DNA of 64,000 nt from Chionoecetes opilio (GCA_016584305.1 JACEEZ010011704.1:1-64000); one strand, 5' to 3'. Counted from the first letter of the stretch, positions 35,824 to 47,967 are shown. Notes: generated from the sequence alone by a model not told the origin. Numbers and translations are program-made.

Positions 35824-36060
35824 AAGTAATTTTGTTTACTATCTAATCTATCTTCTAATCGTTCCTATCTATTTCTATCTATTCTATCTATCTAGTCTAC
35901 TATCTATCTATATATATCTATCTATTCTATATGTATATATAGTATCATAATATATATATATATATATATATATTATAATATTAAAGAGTTGTGCTATCTA
36001 TATATATATAATATATATATATATATTTATTAATATATTCTAATATTCTATATATAGTAT
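35310..36060. repeat. AT microsatellite cluster with a poly-T run
   Basis: Long alternating AT tracts at 35310-35420, 35760-35780 and 35945-36060, a 30-base poly-T run at 35789-35817, and TATC/CTAT tetranucleotide repeats at 35840-35935. Confidence 0.85.
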
Positions 36061-36780
36061 AGCCTCCCATCCTCGGGACGCCAACTGATTGTGGTCTATA
36101 TTGTATTGTAAGGTGTAATTGAAGTGATTGCAGGTTGGAACATCTCTTTTGTGAGATTTATTGCCGTAAACATATATGTACATCAGCAAAGGTATGTAAC
36201 TTATGACAGTGCATCGTATCATGAAATCTAACTGTTTTCTTTTTCAGAGCAACTGTGATCAAAGCCTTTAGGTGGTGAAGAGCACCACATGTGGAGCTGG
36301 CACATGGTATCTTTAATGAAACAGAAGAGGACCGAGTGCCTGCTGTACAAGGACAGCCCCTGCAACATCTGACAGATGGTGGGAATTCTATCATTTACCG
36401 CTTTGCTATGGGTTTGAGAGTGTAAACACCTCTGGTCGATAAGTTCTCAGTGGGTTTGGTAAACCTATACTTTTCTGATGAATTTCGGTTTATCTTTTTC
36501 CGTTAACCTACCTACCTAATTTACAGAGATTGTTAGCCTTTTCAGGCTACATTTTCCGTCTTCTTTCTGTTAACGTCAGAGTTTTCCATAATGTCTTATG
36601 AGGTTTTAGACGATCCATTATACTTCCAAATTTATTCTGGCGTTCATCATTTAGATTGCAGCATCTCAATATTCATGACTTGTCACATATGTCTAGTTCA
36701 TGATAGTGATAGAGCAGGATAACAGCTCGCCATAAGAGGCATAAGATTCTTCCCTGTTATAACTATACGTATGGGTAAAA
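36061..36780. other. Anonymous sequence
   Basis: A possible acceptor (TTCTTTTTCAG at about 36246) precedes a GAAGAGCACCACATGTGGAG stretch. No homologous product is recognised, so no exon is called. Confidence 0.35.
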
Positions 36781-36960
36781 TTGATATATATATAGTATAT
36801 ATCATATATATTAGTATATATATATCGATATATATATAAGATATATATATATATATATATATTATACTATATATATAATATATATATAATATATAATATA
36901 TTTATTATAAATATATTTACTATATATGTATAATATTTATTTATTTATTTAATTATTTTA
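36781..36960. repeat. AT microsatellite
   Basis: Imperfect TATA/ATAT repeat followed by ATTTATTT repeats. Confidence 0.85.
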
Positions 36961-37399
36961 TTTATTCATTCAGTATTTAGTTTGTTTTATTTATTTCGTT
37001 ATTTATCTGTTCATTAATAGAAACTTTTACCACATTTATCTGGACGTTTTTTCCACTTTTTTGGTAACAATACAGTGATTATATTCTTATGAAATTAATA
37101 TTTATATACACACTTACTTTGTTTTTCATTTTACAGTATTTATGACTTGTAGCATCCGCTGATAGTGTTTAGGGTAGCACAATGTAACTGGATTGCTGAC
37201 TGCCAGGCCAAACTGCCTCAAACCGACGGCAAGCGATATACTGCAGCCGAGACTGATGATTACTGGCTTAATTGGTATTTTTAGTGATAATTTTTATTTC
37301 TTTGGTTGCACTATAAGTCCTATTGGTCCTTAGCTCATACCTGGTAAGAGTTGAGAAACATTCCAATCCTGGCAACAGTTATTCCATTCACAACCTGTG

Positions 37400-37930
37400 T
37401 TCATTAAAAGTGGGGCTGTGTAGCGCGCGCTAGCTGCCCGCCGGATAGCTACCCTGCCACGCTACGCACAACGCTGCAGATGACGTCCACACAGGATACA
37501 ACTTTGGCCACGCCTCCAGGACCAGGACACATTTATCATCAGATTCGCCTTATATTAACCTACAATACAGTCTACAAAACTTAACCCAAACCTATCTTAA
37601 AGCTAACCAACTAAATAAATCTAAACCAAGCCTTAACTTCACTTAAATTTAACCTGATCAACTTAGTAACCTAATATACCTTGCTATTATCATATAAAAA
37701 TATATGTTTAAATTTTGGTTGAAGTTACGTTTGTTTTAGGTTTCATTTAGGTTTGTTAAATTTGGATCAGGTTTTGGAGTTCAGTTTTGTTAGACATTTA
37801 GGTCAAATAAGCGAATCTGACGATATGTTTCTGGTCCAGGAGGCGGGATTTCAATGGTTTTCCTGTCGTTATGTCATCTGTCGTACGGGCGTCGTCGTGA
37901 GCAGGGTACCACCCGCCACCCCTCCCCCCT
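37400..37930. mobile_element. Foldback element with GGACCAGGA / TCCTGGTCC arms
   Basis: Left CACGCCTCCAGGACCAGGACAC and CATCAGATTCGC pair with right GCGAATCTGACGATAT and CTGGTCCAGGAGGCGG. The outer parts (GATGACGTCC..ACAGGA / TCCTGTCG..GTCATC) pair less well. The loop contains diverged AACCTAA motifs. Ends set approximately. Confidence 0.6.
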
Positions 37931-37984
37931 AGTCGGCGTTGCTACAACAGCCGGCATTAGGAACGGATAAAGCGATTCAGTTGC

Positions 37985-38260
37985 TTTATCGCCTGCTTGT
38001 GGCACTACATTTCAGCTGTCTATATTGGCCAGCTTGTGCACTATTTCAAATTCTAAGTAGGCCTGCTTGTGCACTATTCAAATGCTAAGTCGGCCTGCTT
38101 GTGCACTATTTGGATGCTAATCGGCCTGCTTGTGGCACGATTCATTTTGCAGTGTAGGCCGCTTATGGCACTTTTGGATGCTAAATCGGCTGCTTGTGGC
38201 TACGATTGCAGGTTGCTGTGTTGGCCCGCTTATGGCTACATATATTAGATGCTATGTCGC
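37985..38260 (+). repeat. Tandem repeat of GGCCTGCTTGTGCACTATT-type unit
   Basis: About seven imperfect copies of a 35-45 base unit whose constant part is GGCC(T)GCTTGTGGCAC and whose variable part ends in GATGCTAA. Unit spacing drifts because of small indels. Confidence 0.75.
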
Positions 38261-38934
38261 CCGTGGTGTGGCTCAGTAGTGGCCAATAGTTGTGGCATTA
38301 CGGTTTGCCGACACAGATCTGACACAGAAACGTAACGTAACCGCACGGCCGGGGTGCAAACATGTACGCCACAAGTGTCGGTCCGCAGCCAGCCGCTAAC
38401 TTCATTACGGGTTGGGGGCCAGACCTCAATGCAATTGCCGTGTTGTGATTTTGCCGACACTAATTTGCTGCCGGCACCGTCATGACAATGTTTGCTGGGA
38501 TATCAGGTGCACGTGTGCAAACGAACCTTTATTATGGCACAATAATGATAAATAAGCTCTGAGACATCATACTACAATTATGGAGGTAAGATAACATGAA
38601 ACTTTTTTAAATGAAATTTGCTGTAAACAAAAGCACGTGTTAAGCCCAACACTCCTGATGTAAGCGTGGAGAATGAATTGGCTGTTGCCGCGACACGAGG
38701 ACTCCATCTGGTGGCTACCAGCGGCAATGGAACCTCGGAGCTTACAGTGTTTACAATAAGAATACAGTTGTGTGCCATCTCTCGTAGCAGGTTAGTATAC
38801 TTCGAACCTCGTAACGGGTATCACTAGTAAGTTGCGTGAATCCGTCCCAGCTGGACCTAATCACGCGACAATGTTTTGAAATTTACAAGCTGCATAGCGC
38901 CTGCCCCATCCGACAAAGAGATTAGTGGTCTATG

Positions 38935-39690
38935 GACTATCTATAGACTGGTTTTATTCAGTATATATGATATAACTGGTACTCTTCTAATTTGTTTGTT
39001 CTATAATATTTCAAATAAAAAAACAGTAAAAGCACGCTAAAGAATGCGTCATTACGAGACTATGAGAAATATGCATGAACTTACCTCACTTTACTCTTTG
39101 CCCATTTAAAACTTTTGCGATCAACTTTTTATCCTGAAGGTCTCTCAATAGAAGCGCAATTTTTATTAGCTTTCCATTGATATAGTTCGTGTTATCATGA
39201 TAAATGAATTAGAACCTGCATATATTAGCGTGTTAAATCAATACATAAAATCATCATCGGTAATTTTCACCGATTGATGTTATTTTTTACTTATATGTTT
39301 CTTTTCTGATAATGAATTAGCCCATGTATAAATTATCTGTTAACTAATCAATAACCTCATCAATCGGAAATTACCCGATTGATGATTTTATTTATTTAGT
39401 TAACGCTAATTTTTTATGCATGGGGGTATTCCTTTTTTATCCGAAATACTAAATATATCAACTGGAAAGCTAATAAAATTGCGCTTCTCTTGAGACGCTT
39501 CATGATAAAAGTTGACTTTCGCCAATTTTTAATGGCGAAGAAGTTGAAAGTTCAATGCATATTTCTTCGTCTCGTAATGGCATTTCTTTTAGTTGTTTAC
39601 TGTTTTTTATTTGATATATATCATAGACAACAAACATTTACGAGATTATAGTATATCATATTATACTGGATAAACCAGTCCTCTATGATG
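38935..39690. mobile_element. Foldback element related to 30985-31485
   Basis: Shares ATGCATGAACTTA, TCAATAGAAGCGC, AGCTTTCCATTGATAT and CATCAATCGG with the 31 kb copy and is itself a palindrome. Its outermost blocks ACTGGTTTTATTCAGTAT / ATACTGGATAAACCAGT extend beyond those visible in the 31 kb copy. The centre shows an internal duplication near 39290-39370. Confidence 0.8.
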
Positions 39691-39699
39691 CGTCATATA

Positions 39700-39700
39700 A

Positions 39701-39758
<58 letters not shown>

Positions 39759-40005
39759 GATATATATATATATATATATATAATATATATATATATAGAT
39801 ATAGTATATATAGATATATCTATTATATATATACTATATATATATATATAATAGGTATAATCTTATATATATATATAATATAGGTATATATATATTATAT
39901 TTATATATATGCTTAGTTATATATAATATATATATTATATATATATATATATATCAATATATATATATATATATATATATCTATATATATATATATATTA
40001 TTTTT
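39700..40005. repeat. AT microsatellite
   Basis: About 300 bases of alternating AT with interruptions, inside the 1.9 kb palindrome. Confidence 0.9.
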
Positions 40006-40455
40006 TTAAAACAATGAATCCGAGCGGGCATACCGACTTCAGGGCAAGTTCAGGCCCATGTACATACAGGCCGATATTCCGTGCGCAGTCCAGAGGCTGG
40101 AGTTCAGCAACTTACACCCGCGATACCCTGTTACGAGTCGAGTATTACTAGACCGCTACAGAGATGGCGAAACTGTATTCGGCAACGCTATTGTAAGCAC
40201 CTAGTAAACTACTAGGTCCATTGCAGCCTGGTAGCCACCAGAGTGGGTCTGTTAGCGCGAGAAAAACAAACAGCAATCCTCTCTAGGCTTACATGAGGCG
40301 TGTTAGGCTTACACGTTGTGCTTTTGTTACAAACAAATTGCACATTAAATACATAGTATTTTTAATGCATGGATGTATCATACCTTCCATAATTTTATGT
40401 AATGATGCCCCAAAGAGATATTTATCATGATACTTAATAAAGGATCGTTTTGCCC

Positions 40456-41100
40456 CGGACTGTTACCTACCATTTATTCATCTATTCAAAAATCAATGAT
40501 AATTACTGGGGAAAAACACGAATAATATGCCTCAATTGAATTGTCCACTGCGTGAATTTATACACATGATTCCTCGTCTTACTTAGCTGCCGTCGATGAT
40601 TAAAGCCGTGTTTTTGCGTCCAAGCCCGTCTTGGTTACGAAGACCGTTTTTTTGTCTTGTATTGTTTTTCTGCGACAAAACCCAACCGCTTTTGGTAGGA
40701 GCCGGAATAAATAATCAACGCAAAACATTGCAAACAAGATCACAACTCTCTCGTCTCTCCTTTATCTCTCACTCTCTCTTCTTTTGTTTGCTATCCGTCC
40801 CCAGGTATACAGTGTCTATGGCCTTTTTATAGAGGCCTTTTATAAACATTTTATTGCCTAATAGTAACATGTTGTTGCCTTTACTCTGACCGCATCTCCG
40901 ATTTAAACCTTATTTTAAACATAATGACCGTTACATTTCAGGTTTAGGGTTCCATTGTCCCATTATTAACCCCGAAAGACCCTAGAATCACCAGGAATAA
41001 GGGCGGGAAGGACTCTAAATTTACCCTTGTTGCTTCTGCATCACTCTCTGGATCTTTTCATCTCCACAAAATGTTACCTTTACCACTCCTATCTTTACTA
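40456..41100. other. Anonymous sequence with a MITE end fragment
   Basis: 40996-41016 (AATAAGGGCGGGAAGGACTCT) is the terminal 20 bases of the AGAGTCCTTTCCCGCCC family. A CTCTCTCGTCTCTC-like patch lies near 40746-40785. No gene recognised. Confidence 0.5.
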
Positions 41101-41104
41101 TAGT

Positions 41105-41295
41105 ACTATCTAGCTATACTACACTTACTTACCTCCTACTTACTTACTACACTTACTTACCTACTACCCTACTACTACACTTACACTTCTACTCCTACTA
41201 CCTATCTAACCATACTTCCTACGCTTACTTACCTACTACCATACTTACTACACTATACGTACCTACTAACCTACTTACTACACTTACTAACACGT
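41105..41295. repeat. CTTA/CCTA tetranucleotide repeat
   Basis: Imperfect tandem ACTTACTTACCTACTAC units over about 190 bases. Confidence 0.8.
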
Positions 41296-41388
41296 TTATG
41301 GGATGCACTTCATTGTTTTTTCTGGCTGGAATCTTACCCATTGCATATAAGTTGTGTTTGTATTCTATGTATTTTTACTTTTTTCCAG

Positions 41389-41532
41389 GTATGTACTACT
41401 GTTGCAGCGTTTATTAACCTTTTCCGCTCAGCGCCCCCTGCAGTCAGGGCTAGAAAGTCGCAGCTGCCCTCAGCACTCTGGCTAACATCTGGTTACAGAG
41501 ACGCAAATTATACTGCAGCACTCCGAGTGAAA
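41389..41532 (+). CDS. Possible internal coding exon, 48 codons, phase 0
   Basis: A strong acceptor (CTTTTTTCCAG ending at 41388) and a consensus donor (GTGAAA then GTAAGT at 41533) enclose exactly 144 bases with one frame open throughout. The peptide begins V-C-T-T-V-A-A-F and includes an R-S-A-P-P-A-V-R-A-R-K stretch. The open frame continues on both sides, so the exon is inferred from the splice sites only. No family is recognised. It is one of the few places in the window without obvious repeat relationship, so a host gene exon is plausible but unproven. Confidence 0.25.
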
Positions 41533-42879
41533 GTAAGTCCTCACTTAAGAGTCAGTAAAATGAGGTTAGATTTTATTTATCAAATACACATAATCCTCTT
41601 GTCAACAAGGTTTTCCACTTCGATACTTTTTGTATCCATTGCGAGGAACTCTTTAACATTGTACGCGCCATCTAGAAGCATTTTCCCAGCACCCGCTAAC
41701 ACTGGATTTCAGCTCCCAGTTTTAAGAAGCTACTGTACTAGTCTCGATTTTACAAGCTATATACAATGTCTATAAAGATCAGCCTGTCCGGTTGTCTTAG
41801 CATGGGGTCCGGACAGTGCGGATGCAGATATAAACTTTATAACAATCGTGGAAGGTATCAGAAGGTAAATATCCGTGGTTGTTTGGCTGCTGATGCTGAT
41901 GCTGATGCTGATAGCGAATTTTTATTCAATTTTTTTATTTTTGCGGGATGAGGTTGTGGTCTGTAAAGTCTATGCATTTACTTTTTCAGCTTATGTTTAC
42001 TACTAGGGATCTTGTTTCCATGCAATAAACAAGTAAACCTGCTATAACGGCAATTTTGGGGGGAGTGTGATCTGATTATACTGCGATAAATCCAGTTTAA
42101 TCCTATTAGTAAGCAGTGGGCAGCTGAATTGACGGAATGGTCTTCCTTCCTTCTCTAAGGGTAGGGTAAGGTAGTTAGTGTAAAGTAGGGTAGGGTAAGG
42201 CTTTCTTGAAGGTAGGCATGTAGGCAGGTCACACGTAGGGACTAGAGTTAACGCGAGTGAAGAGCTAACGGCCGAGGAAAACCGCACGGTATAAGCTGTA
42301 CATACTTTTGCTTTATGTGGTCGTTTTAAAATCTGCCTGCATTACTTCTCTCTCTACTTACTTTCTGGACTTTTATCATTGAAAGCATAAACAATATAAC
42401 ACACTTGTAGTGGCAAAAGATATAACAATAATATCATACTAATGAGAAAATTGTTTTTTAATTAATTCCTGCATTACTTCTTACTTTCTGAGGAAGAGAG
42501 AGGAGGAGGAAGTGCCAATGAAGAAGATGAGGGGGGAGTGATAATGATAATATTGTATTTCTCATTCTACGCCTGTTCATTAGCGATGCAGATGGTGAAC
42601 CTATTATCACCTCCTCTCATTTCTCTTCATTTTTCTCTCTGTAATCGGTGATAAAACATATAACCAATTATTCATGAGTGCTTTATTGATCTTCTAACCC
42701 TCACAAGTGGCGTGTTATCGGCCTGGCAACCCCTCACCCACCACCGACAAGCACAACCCACACAACGCCACTCTCTCCTCACAGGTGCTGTCTGGATATG
42801 CTTGGCAACACGACTCTTGCTAGAACACTTCCGTCAAAAAATATCACACTTGTTAACTTTCCTCTCCCTTGTGGGTGAA
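41533..42879. other. Anonymous sequence
   Basis: Four GCTGAT copies sit at about 41889-41912. A patch of GTAGGGTAAGG-type repeats lies near 42160-42205. No gene recognised before the zinc-finger array. Confidence 0.45.
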
Positions 42880-45660
42880 GCATGTGTTCGTTAAGAATGC
42901 TCTTAGCGGGCAAATGTTTTCCTACAACTCCTGACATCTCAAGTTTCTCTCACTAGTGTGTGAGTCATGTGTTCGTTAGATTGCTCACTTCTGAGCAAAT
43001 TTTCTCCTACACTCCTCCTGACACTCAAAGTTTCCTCTCACTATTGTGGGTCCAGCTGTGTTCATGTTAAGATGCTCTTGCGGGCAGAATGTTTTCCTAC
43101 CTCCTGACACACTCAAGTTTCTCTCCTATGTGTGGTGAGCATTGTTTCTTTAAGTTGCTCTTGCGGGCAAATGTTTTCCTACACTCCTGACAACTCAAAA
43201 GTGCCTCCTCACCAGTTTGGGTGGGCATGTGTCTTTTAAGATCGCTCTTGCGGGTAAATGTTTTCCTACACTCCTGACACCTCAAGTTTTCTCTCACCAT
43301 TGTGGGTGAGCAGTGGTGTGTTAAGATTGGCTTTTTTGCGGGCAAATGTTTTCCTACACTCCTGACACCAAAGTTTCTCTCAACAGGTTGGGTGAGCATG
43401 TGTTCTGTTAAGAAATGGCTCCTTTTCGTCAATGTTTTCCTACACTCTTGACACTCAAATTTCCTTCTCACCAAGTGTGGGTGAGCATTGTCTGGTGATC
43501 GCTCTTGAGGGTAAAATGTTTGTCCTACACTCCTGACACTCAAAGTTTCTCTCACTAGTGTGGGTGAGGCATGTGTGCGTTAAGATGGCTCTTGGTAGTA
43601 AATGTTTTTCCTACACTCTGACACTCAAGTTTTCTCTCACCCAGTGGGGTGAGCATGTGTCTGTTTAAGACTGCTCTTAGTCGCAATATGTTTTCCTACA
43701 CTCCTGACACTCAAGTTTCCTCTCACTAGTGTGGTGAAAGCAATAGTTTTGTTAAGAATTGCTCTTGGTGCGCAAATGTTTTCCTACACTCTTGGGACAC
43801 TCAAGTTTCTCTCACTAGTGTGGGTTGACAGACATGTGTTCGTTTACGATTGCTCTTGTGAGCAAATGTTTTCCTACACTCCTGAACTCAAAAGTTTTCT
43901 TGAGACTAGTGTGGTGAGCATGTTATCGTTAAGACTTGCTTCTTTGTGAGCAAATGTTTTCCTACACTCTGACACTCACGTTTCTCTCACTAGTGTTGGT
44001 GAGATGTGTTCGTTAAGATTTCTTCTTGTGAGCAAATGTTTTTCCTACCTCCTGACCTCAAAGTTTCTCCTATTGGTTGATCATGTGTTCGTTCAGATTG
44101 CTTCTTGTGAGCAATCTTTTCCTACACTCATGACCTCAATTTTCTATCACTAGTGTGGGTGAGCATTGTGTTCCGTTTAAGATTGCTCTTGTGAGCAAAT
44201 GTTTTCCCTACACTCTACACTCAAAGTTTCTCTCACTAGTGTGGGTGAGCATGTGTTCGTTAAGATGCTCTTGCGGGCAAATGTTTTCCTACACTCCTGA
44301 CACCAAAGTTTCTCTCACTAGTGTGGGTGAGCATGATGTTTGTTAAGATTGCTCATGGGCGGGGCAAATGTTTTTCTACCCTCCTGAACACTCAAAAGTT
44401 CCTCCTCCACAGTGTGGGTGATCATGTTGTCCTTTTAAGACGCTCTTGAGGTAAATGTGTTTCCTACACTCCTGACACTCAAGGTTATCTCTCCCAGTGG
44501 TGGGTGATCATGTGTGTGTTAAGATGGGCTCTTGTCGGGCAATGTTTCCTACACTCCTGACACTCAAAGTTTTCCCTCACCCAGTGTGGTGTGATCAGGT
44601 GTACTGTTAAGATGGGGCTCCTTGGTCTGCAAATGTTTCCTAGCACTCCTGACCACTCTAAAGTTTTTCTCACCGTGGGTGAGCTGTGTTCGTTTAGATT
44701 GCTCTTGCGGGCAAAATGTTTTCATACAACTCCTTACACTCAAAGTTTCTCTCACTATGTGGGTGAGAACATGTGTGTGTTAAGATGCTCTTGCGGCCAA
44801 TGTTTTTTCCTACACTCTTGACACTCAAAATTTTCTCTCACCAGTGTGGGTGAAGCCATCGTTCTGTTAAGATCACTTTTTTCCCTTGAGGGTAAATGTT
44901 TAATTCCTACACTGCCTGACACTCAAAGTTGTCTCTCACGCAGTGTGGGTGCAGCATGTGTTCTGTTAAATGGCTCTTGAGGTATAATGTTTTCCTACAC
45001 TCCTTAACACTCAAAGTTCCTCTCACCGTGTGGTGAAGCATGGTTTCTTTTAAGATCGCCTCTTGAGGGTAAATGTTTTCCTAACACTCCTGAACACTCA
45101 AAGTTTTCTCTCACCAGTGTGGGTGAGCATGTGTGTGTTAAGATGGCTCTTGCTGGCAAAATGTTTTCGCTATATCTATACACTATGGTAGCAAAAAAAA
45201 AAAAAAATGGGGACACTCAAACGTTTCCCTCACCAGTGTGGGTGCATGTGTCTGTTAAAAGATTGCTCTTGTCGGCAACTGTTTTCCTACACGGCCGACA
45301 CTCAAGTTTTTCTCAAACAGTGGTGTGTGAGCATGTGTCTGTTCAGATGCTCGTTCGCAAATGTTGTTCCTACACTCCTGACCTCAAAGTTTCTCTGCAC
45401 CGTGGTGGGGTGACCATAGTGTTCGTTAAGATTGGCTGCTTGCGGGCAAATGTTTTCTACACTCCTGACCTCAAAGTTTCTCTCACTAGTGTGGTTTGAG
45501 CATGTGTGTGTTAAGATGGCTCTTGCGGGAAAATGTTTTCCTAGCACCTCTTGACACTCAAAGTTATCTCTCAACCATTGTGGCTCTTGGTATAAATGTT
45601 TTTCCCTACACTCTGGCACGTCAGTTTCTCTCACCAGTGTGGGTGAGGCATGTGCCTCCC
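42880..45660 (-). pseudogene. Array of about 30 C2H2 zinc fingers, frame-broken
   Basis: A unit of about 84 bases repeats roughly 33 times. On the minus strand it codes a classic C2H2 finger: H-T-S-E-R-N-F-E-C-Q-E-C-R-K-T-F-A-R then KSNLNEHMLTH, that is C-X2-C-X12-H-X3-H with a TGEK-like linker in the form T-S-E-R, L-G-E-R or T-V-R-E. Helix contact positions vary (KSNLNEH, KSDLKRH, RAHLNTH, RSHFLTEH), as expected for DNA-binding fingers with different specificity. Indels break the frame every one to three fingers. Because they fall at homopolymers (for example TGTTTT and CTCAAA) many may be sequencing errors and the gene may be a real single exon. A 45-base insertion with 15 A's interrupts it at 45165-45210. 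No N-terminal effector domain is seen. Confidence 0.8.
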
Positions 45661-46240
45661 TAATATCACCTTTACCATTGAACTTTTGGCAAACTGGTCA
45701 CCCTCAGCCCTGTCTTGCTTGTATGGGTGAGGATGTGTGCATTAAAGCCTTGCTGAGCACACTTTGGCCACAGTCCATCACAAGTGTGAGGGTGCTAACG
45801 CCCATCCATTGCCAGCACTACTTCTGCCAGCACCCCTGTGTGGGGGAGGCGTCATGCTTGTCCTGCGGAACCCAAGGTGAGGCCCCGTGGATTACCCAAG
45901 CGTTCCCTAATACAAGGGAAGCCGGGAGGAGTCCTTGCGTGGGCGCCGACCTGGACTCTTCACCTCAGCACCTGTAACTTGGTGCCGTCCGCACACAAGC
46001 AGGCAGTGTCTTCCAGGCTTCACCTCCATCTAAACACAATAGCCAGTGGTTTGCAGCCAGAGTAAAGGCAGCACAGAGCCTCACGCCACCACTGCTCTAC
46101 CGGGTGGAGGGATTTGAGGTTGCGGAGTGGGTAGTGACCTTCAATGCAGGCAAGTGTAGCTAAGCCTTGCACATCAGGCAGCACCCATAATGGGGTAATG
46201 GGGCATATAATGGGGGGAGTGAGAGGAGGGCTTTGGCGCC
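45661..46240 (-). other. Possible continuation of the zinc-finger gene
   Basis: Minus-strand fragments near 45700-45790 still show Cys/His pairs with finger-like spacing, but they diverge from the array consensus. Beyond 45850 there is no recognisable domain. If the gene is real, its N-terminal part lies here or further up. Confidence 0.35.
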
Positions 46241-46262
46241 TCTCCCTCTCTCTCTCTCTCTC
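46241..46262. repeat. CT microsatellite
   Basis: About 22 bases of CTCTCTCT. Confidence 0.8.
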
Positions 46263-46577
46263 ATAACAGGCAAGGACAGATAATTAAACATGAATATTCT
46301 TCTTTTAATTGAAATTTGCTCAGGAATGTGTAATACAGTGCATAAGTAAAAACAAACTAGTACAGTAAATACTTTCGCATTAAATCAATACAACACATAA
46401 AGAAGATAGGGGGAGGGGGTGCAGAGGTCCGTCCCTGCATGGGGATACAGACAATTGACCGATTTCCCTCCAGCCCCCTGTCTCATACGGGCTCATTTGC
46501 CACCGGCATCACATTTTTCACTTAAAAAAATAACTATATAATTATTAGAAAAGAATTTCCTGAAGAGAGGTCAAGAG

Positions 46578-47290
46578 GCAAGGAAGGAAGGAAGGAAGGA
46601 AGAAGGACGGAGGGAAGGAATAAGGATGGAAGGAAGGCAGGAAGGAAGGATTGAAGGCCGGAAGGACGGATGGAAGGAAGGAAGGAAGGAGAAGGAAAGA
46701 AGGAGGAAGGAATAATGGAGGAAAGGAAGGATGGAAGGAAGGAAGGAAGGAAGGAAGTGAAGGGGGGAATGAAGGAATGAATGGTAATGTAATGGGAAGG
46801 ACGGAAGATGGATGGCATGGAAGGAAGGAAGAAGAGGAAGGAAGGAATGGCAGGCAGGGAAGTGGAAGGTAGGAGCGAAGGACGGAATTGAAGATGGAAA
46901 GTGAAGGAATGGCAGGAAGGAAGGATGTAAGGGAAGGATGGATGGATGGAAGAAGGTGGATGGAAGGAAGGATGGAAGGAAGGATGGAAGGATGGAAAAG
47001 GAAGGATGGACATGGAAGGATGGAAGGAATGGAAGAGAAGGAGGATGGAGGAAGAAGGATGAAGGACAGGAAAGAAGGTGAAGGAAGGATGGGAAGAAAG
47101 GAGATGGATGGAAGGAGATGGAAGATGGTGGAAGGATGGGAGAGGAAGGAAGAAGGATGGAAGGAAGGAAGGAATGAAGGATGAAGGAGGATGGAAGGAA
47201 GGAAGGAAGGAGGAAGGAAGGAAGGAAGGAAGGAATAGAAGGAAGGACGGGAAGGAATGAAGAAAGGACAGAAGGAAGGAAGGAATGCAA
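46578..47290. repeat. GGAA/GGAT tetranucleotide repeat array
   Basis: About 710 bases of imperfect GGAA, GGAT and GGAC repeats. It produces 250-residue Pro/Ser/Phe-rich frames on minus and Gly/Glu/Lys/Arg-rich frames on plus. These are artefacts of a purine-pyrimidine asymmetric repeat. GGAA tracts are known ETS-factor binding microsatellites in vertebrates, and no such role is claimed here. Confidence 0.9.
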
Positions 47291-47394
47291 TAACAAGGAT
47301 AACCACAAACAAAGAAAAAATGACACAATAATCAGCAGAAAAAATATATAATCCATGTAAAACAAAATACTAATAAACAAATAATGTCAATAAA

Positions 47395-47430
47395 TTCTCT
47401 CTCTCTCTCTCTCTCTTCTCTCCTGCTCTC
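47395..47430. repeat. CT microsatellite
   Basis: TCTCTC run of about 35 bases. Confidence 0.8.
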
Positions 47431-47512
47431 ATAACCATCTCTATATAACTACTATACAACTACTATTCCTACTACAGTAACTACTACTATTCTCCTACAT
47501 ACTACCTACTGC

Positions 47513-47712
47513 ACTCAGTTCGTACACAAGTTGTTTCGTAACACTAGTTAGATTTGTACACCAAAGTTTAGTTTTCGTAGTCTATAGAAACACCATAGTC
47601 GGTTTCGTACCTCAGCTCAGTTGAACTTGACTACTAGTTACGAAAACGACACAGGTCCGTACGAAAAAAATCATAATCAGTGACAGACTTGTGTACGAAC
47701 TCCACTATAACC
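47513..47712 (-). mobile_element. TTCGTAC-rich foldback, copy 1 (inverted)
   Basis: Contains TTCGTACACAAGTTGTTTCG, CTAGTTAC, GTTGAACTTGACTACTAG and GTACGAA blocks, themselves partly palindromic. It is the reverse complement of copies 2 and 3 downstream. Confidence 0.6.
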
Positions 47713-47967
47713 GTATTTCACACCTATAACACCATTTCTACAAAGACGGTATTGGCCGTATTCAATCAAAACACATGAGAACCTATGGCAGGAAAAACGA
47801 CAACTCTGGTGATATTTTTGTAATTTTTCATTAATGCCTTATTAATATTAATATCTACTGATGACACAGATGAAGACACAAAATGACACGACCTCCTCAG
47901 ATAAGCCCCTTCTAACTTTCCTGAAAAGTCCTAGAGTAATATAATACCACCAAAAAATGGTTCCAGG

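Larger units (their letters stand above)
38525..40455. mobile_element. 1.9 kb nested palindrome
   Basis: Outer arms 38525-38850 and 40070-40455 are inverted repeats: CTGGTGGCTACCAG / CTGGTAGCCACCAG, CCATCTCT / AGAGATGG, CAAAAGCAC / GTGCTTTTG, CCTTTATTA / TAATAAAGG. Between them lie a second, unrelated palindrome (38935-39690) and a 300-base AT microsatellite. The simplest reading is one foldback element that received another foldback in its loop. Confidence 0.75.

Noticed and set aside
36158..36394. Possible exon after TTCTTTTTCAG, perhaps the end of a Harbinger-type nuclease
   Set aside because: Only vague resemblance, with no catalytic motif or donor site.
46534..47380. Pro/Ser/Phe-rich frames of 255-269 residues on the minus strand
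   Set aside because: All three minus frames are open at once because the DNA is a GGAA-type repeat. This is an artefact of composition.
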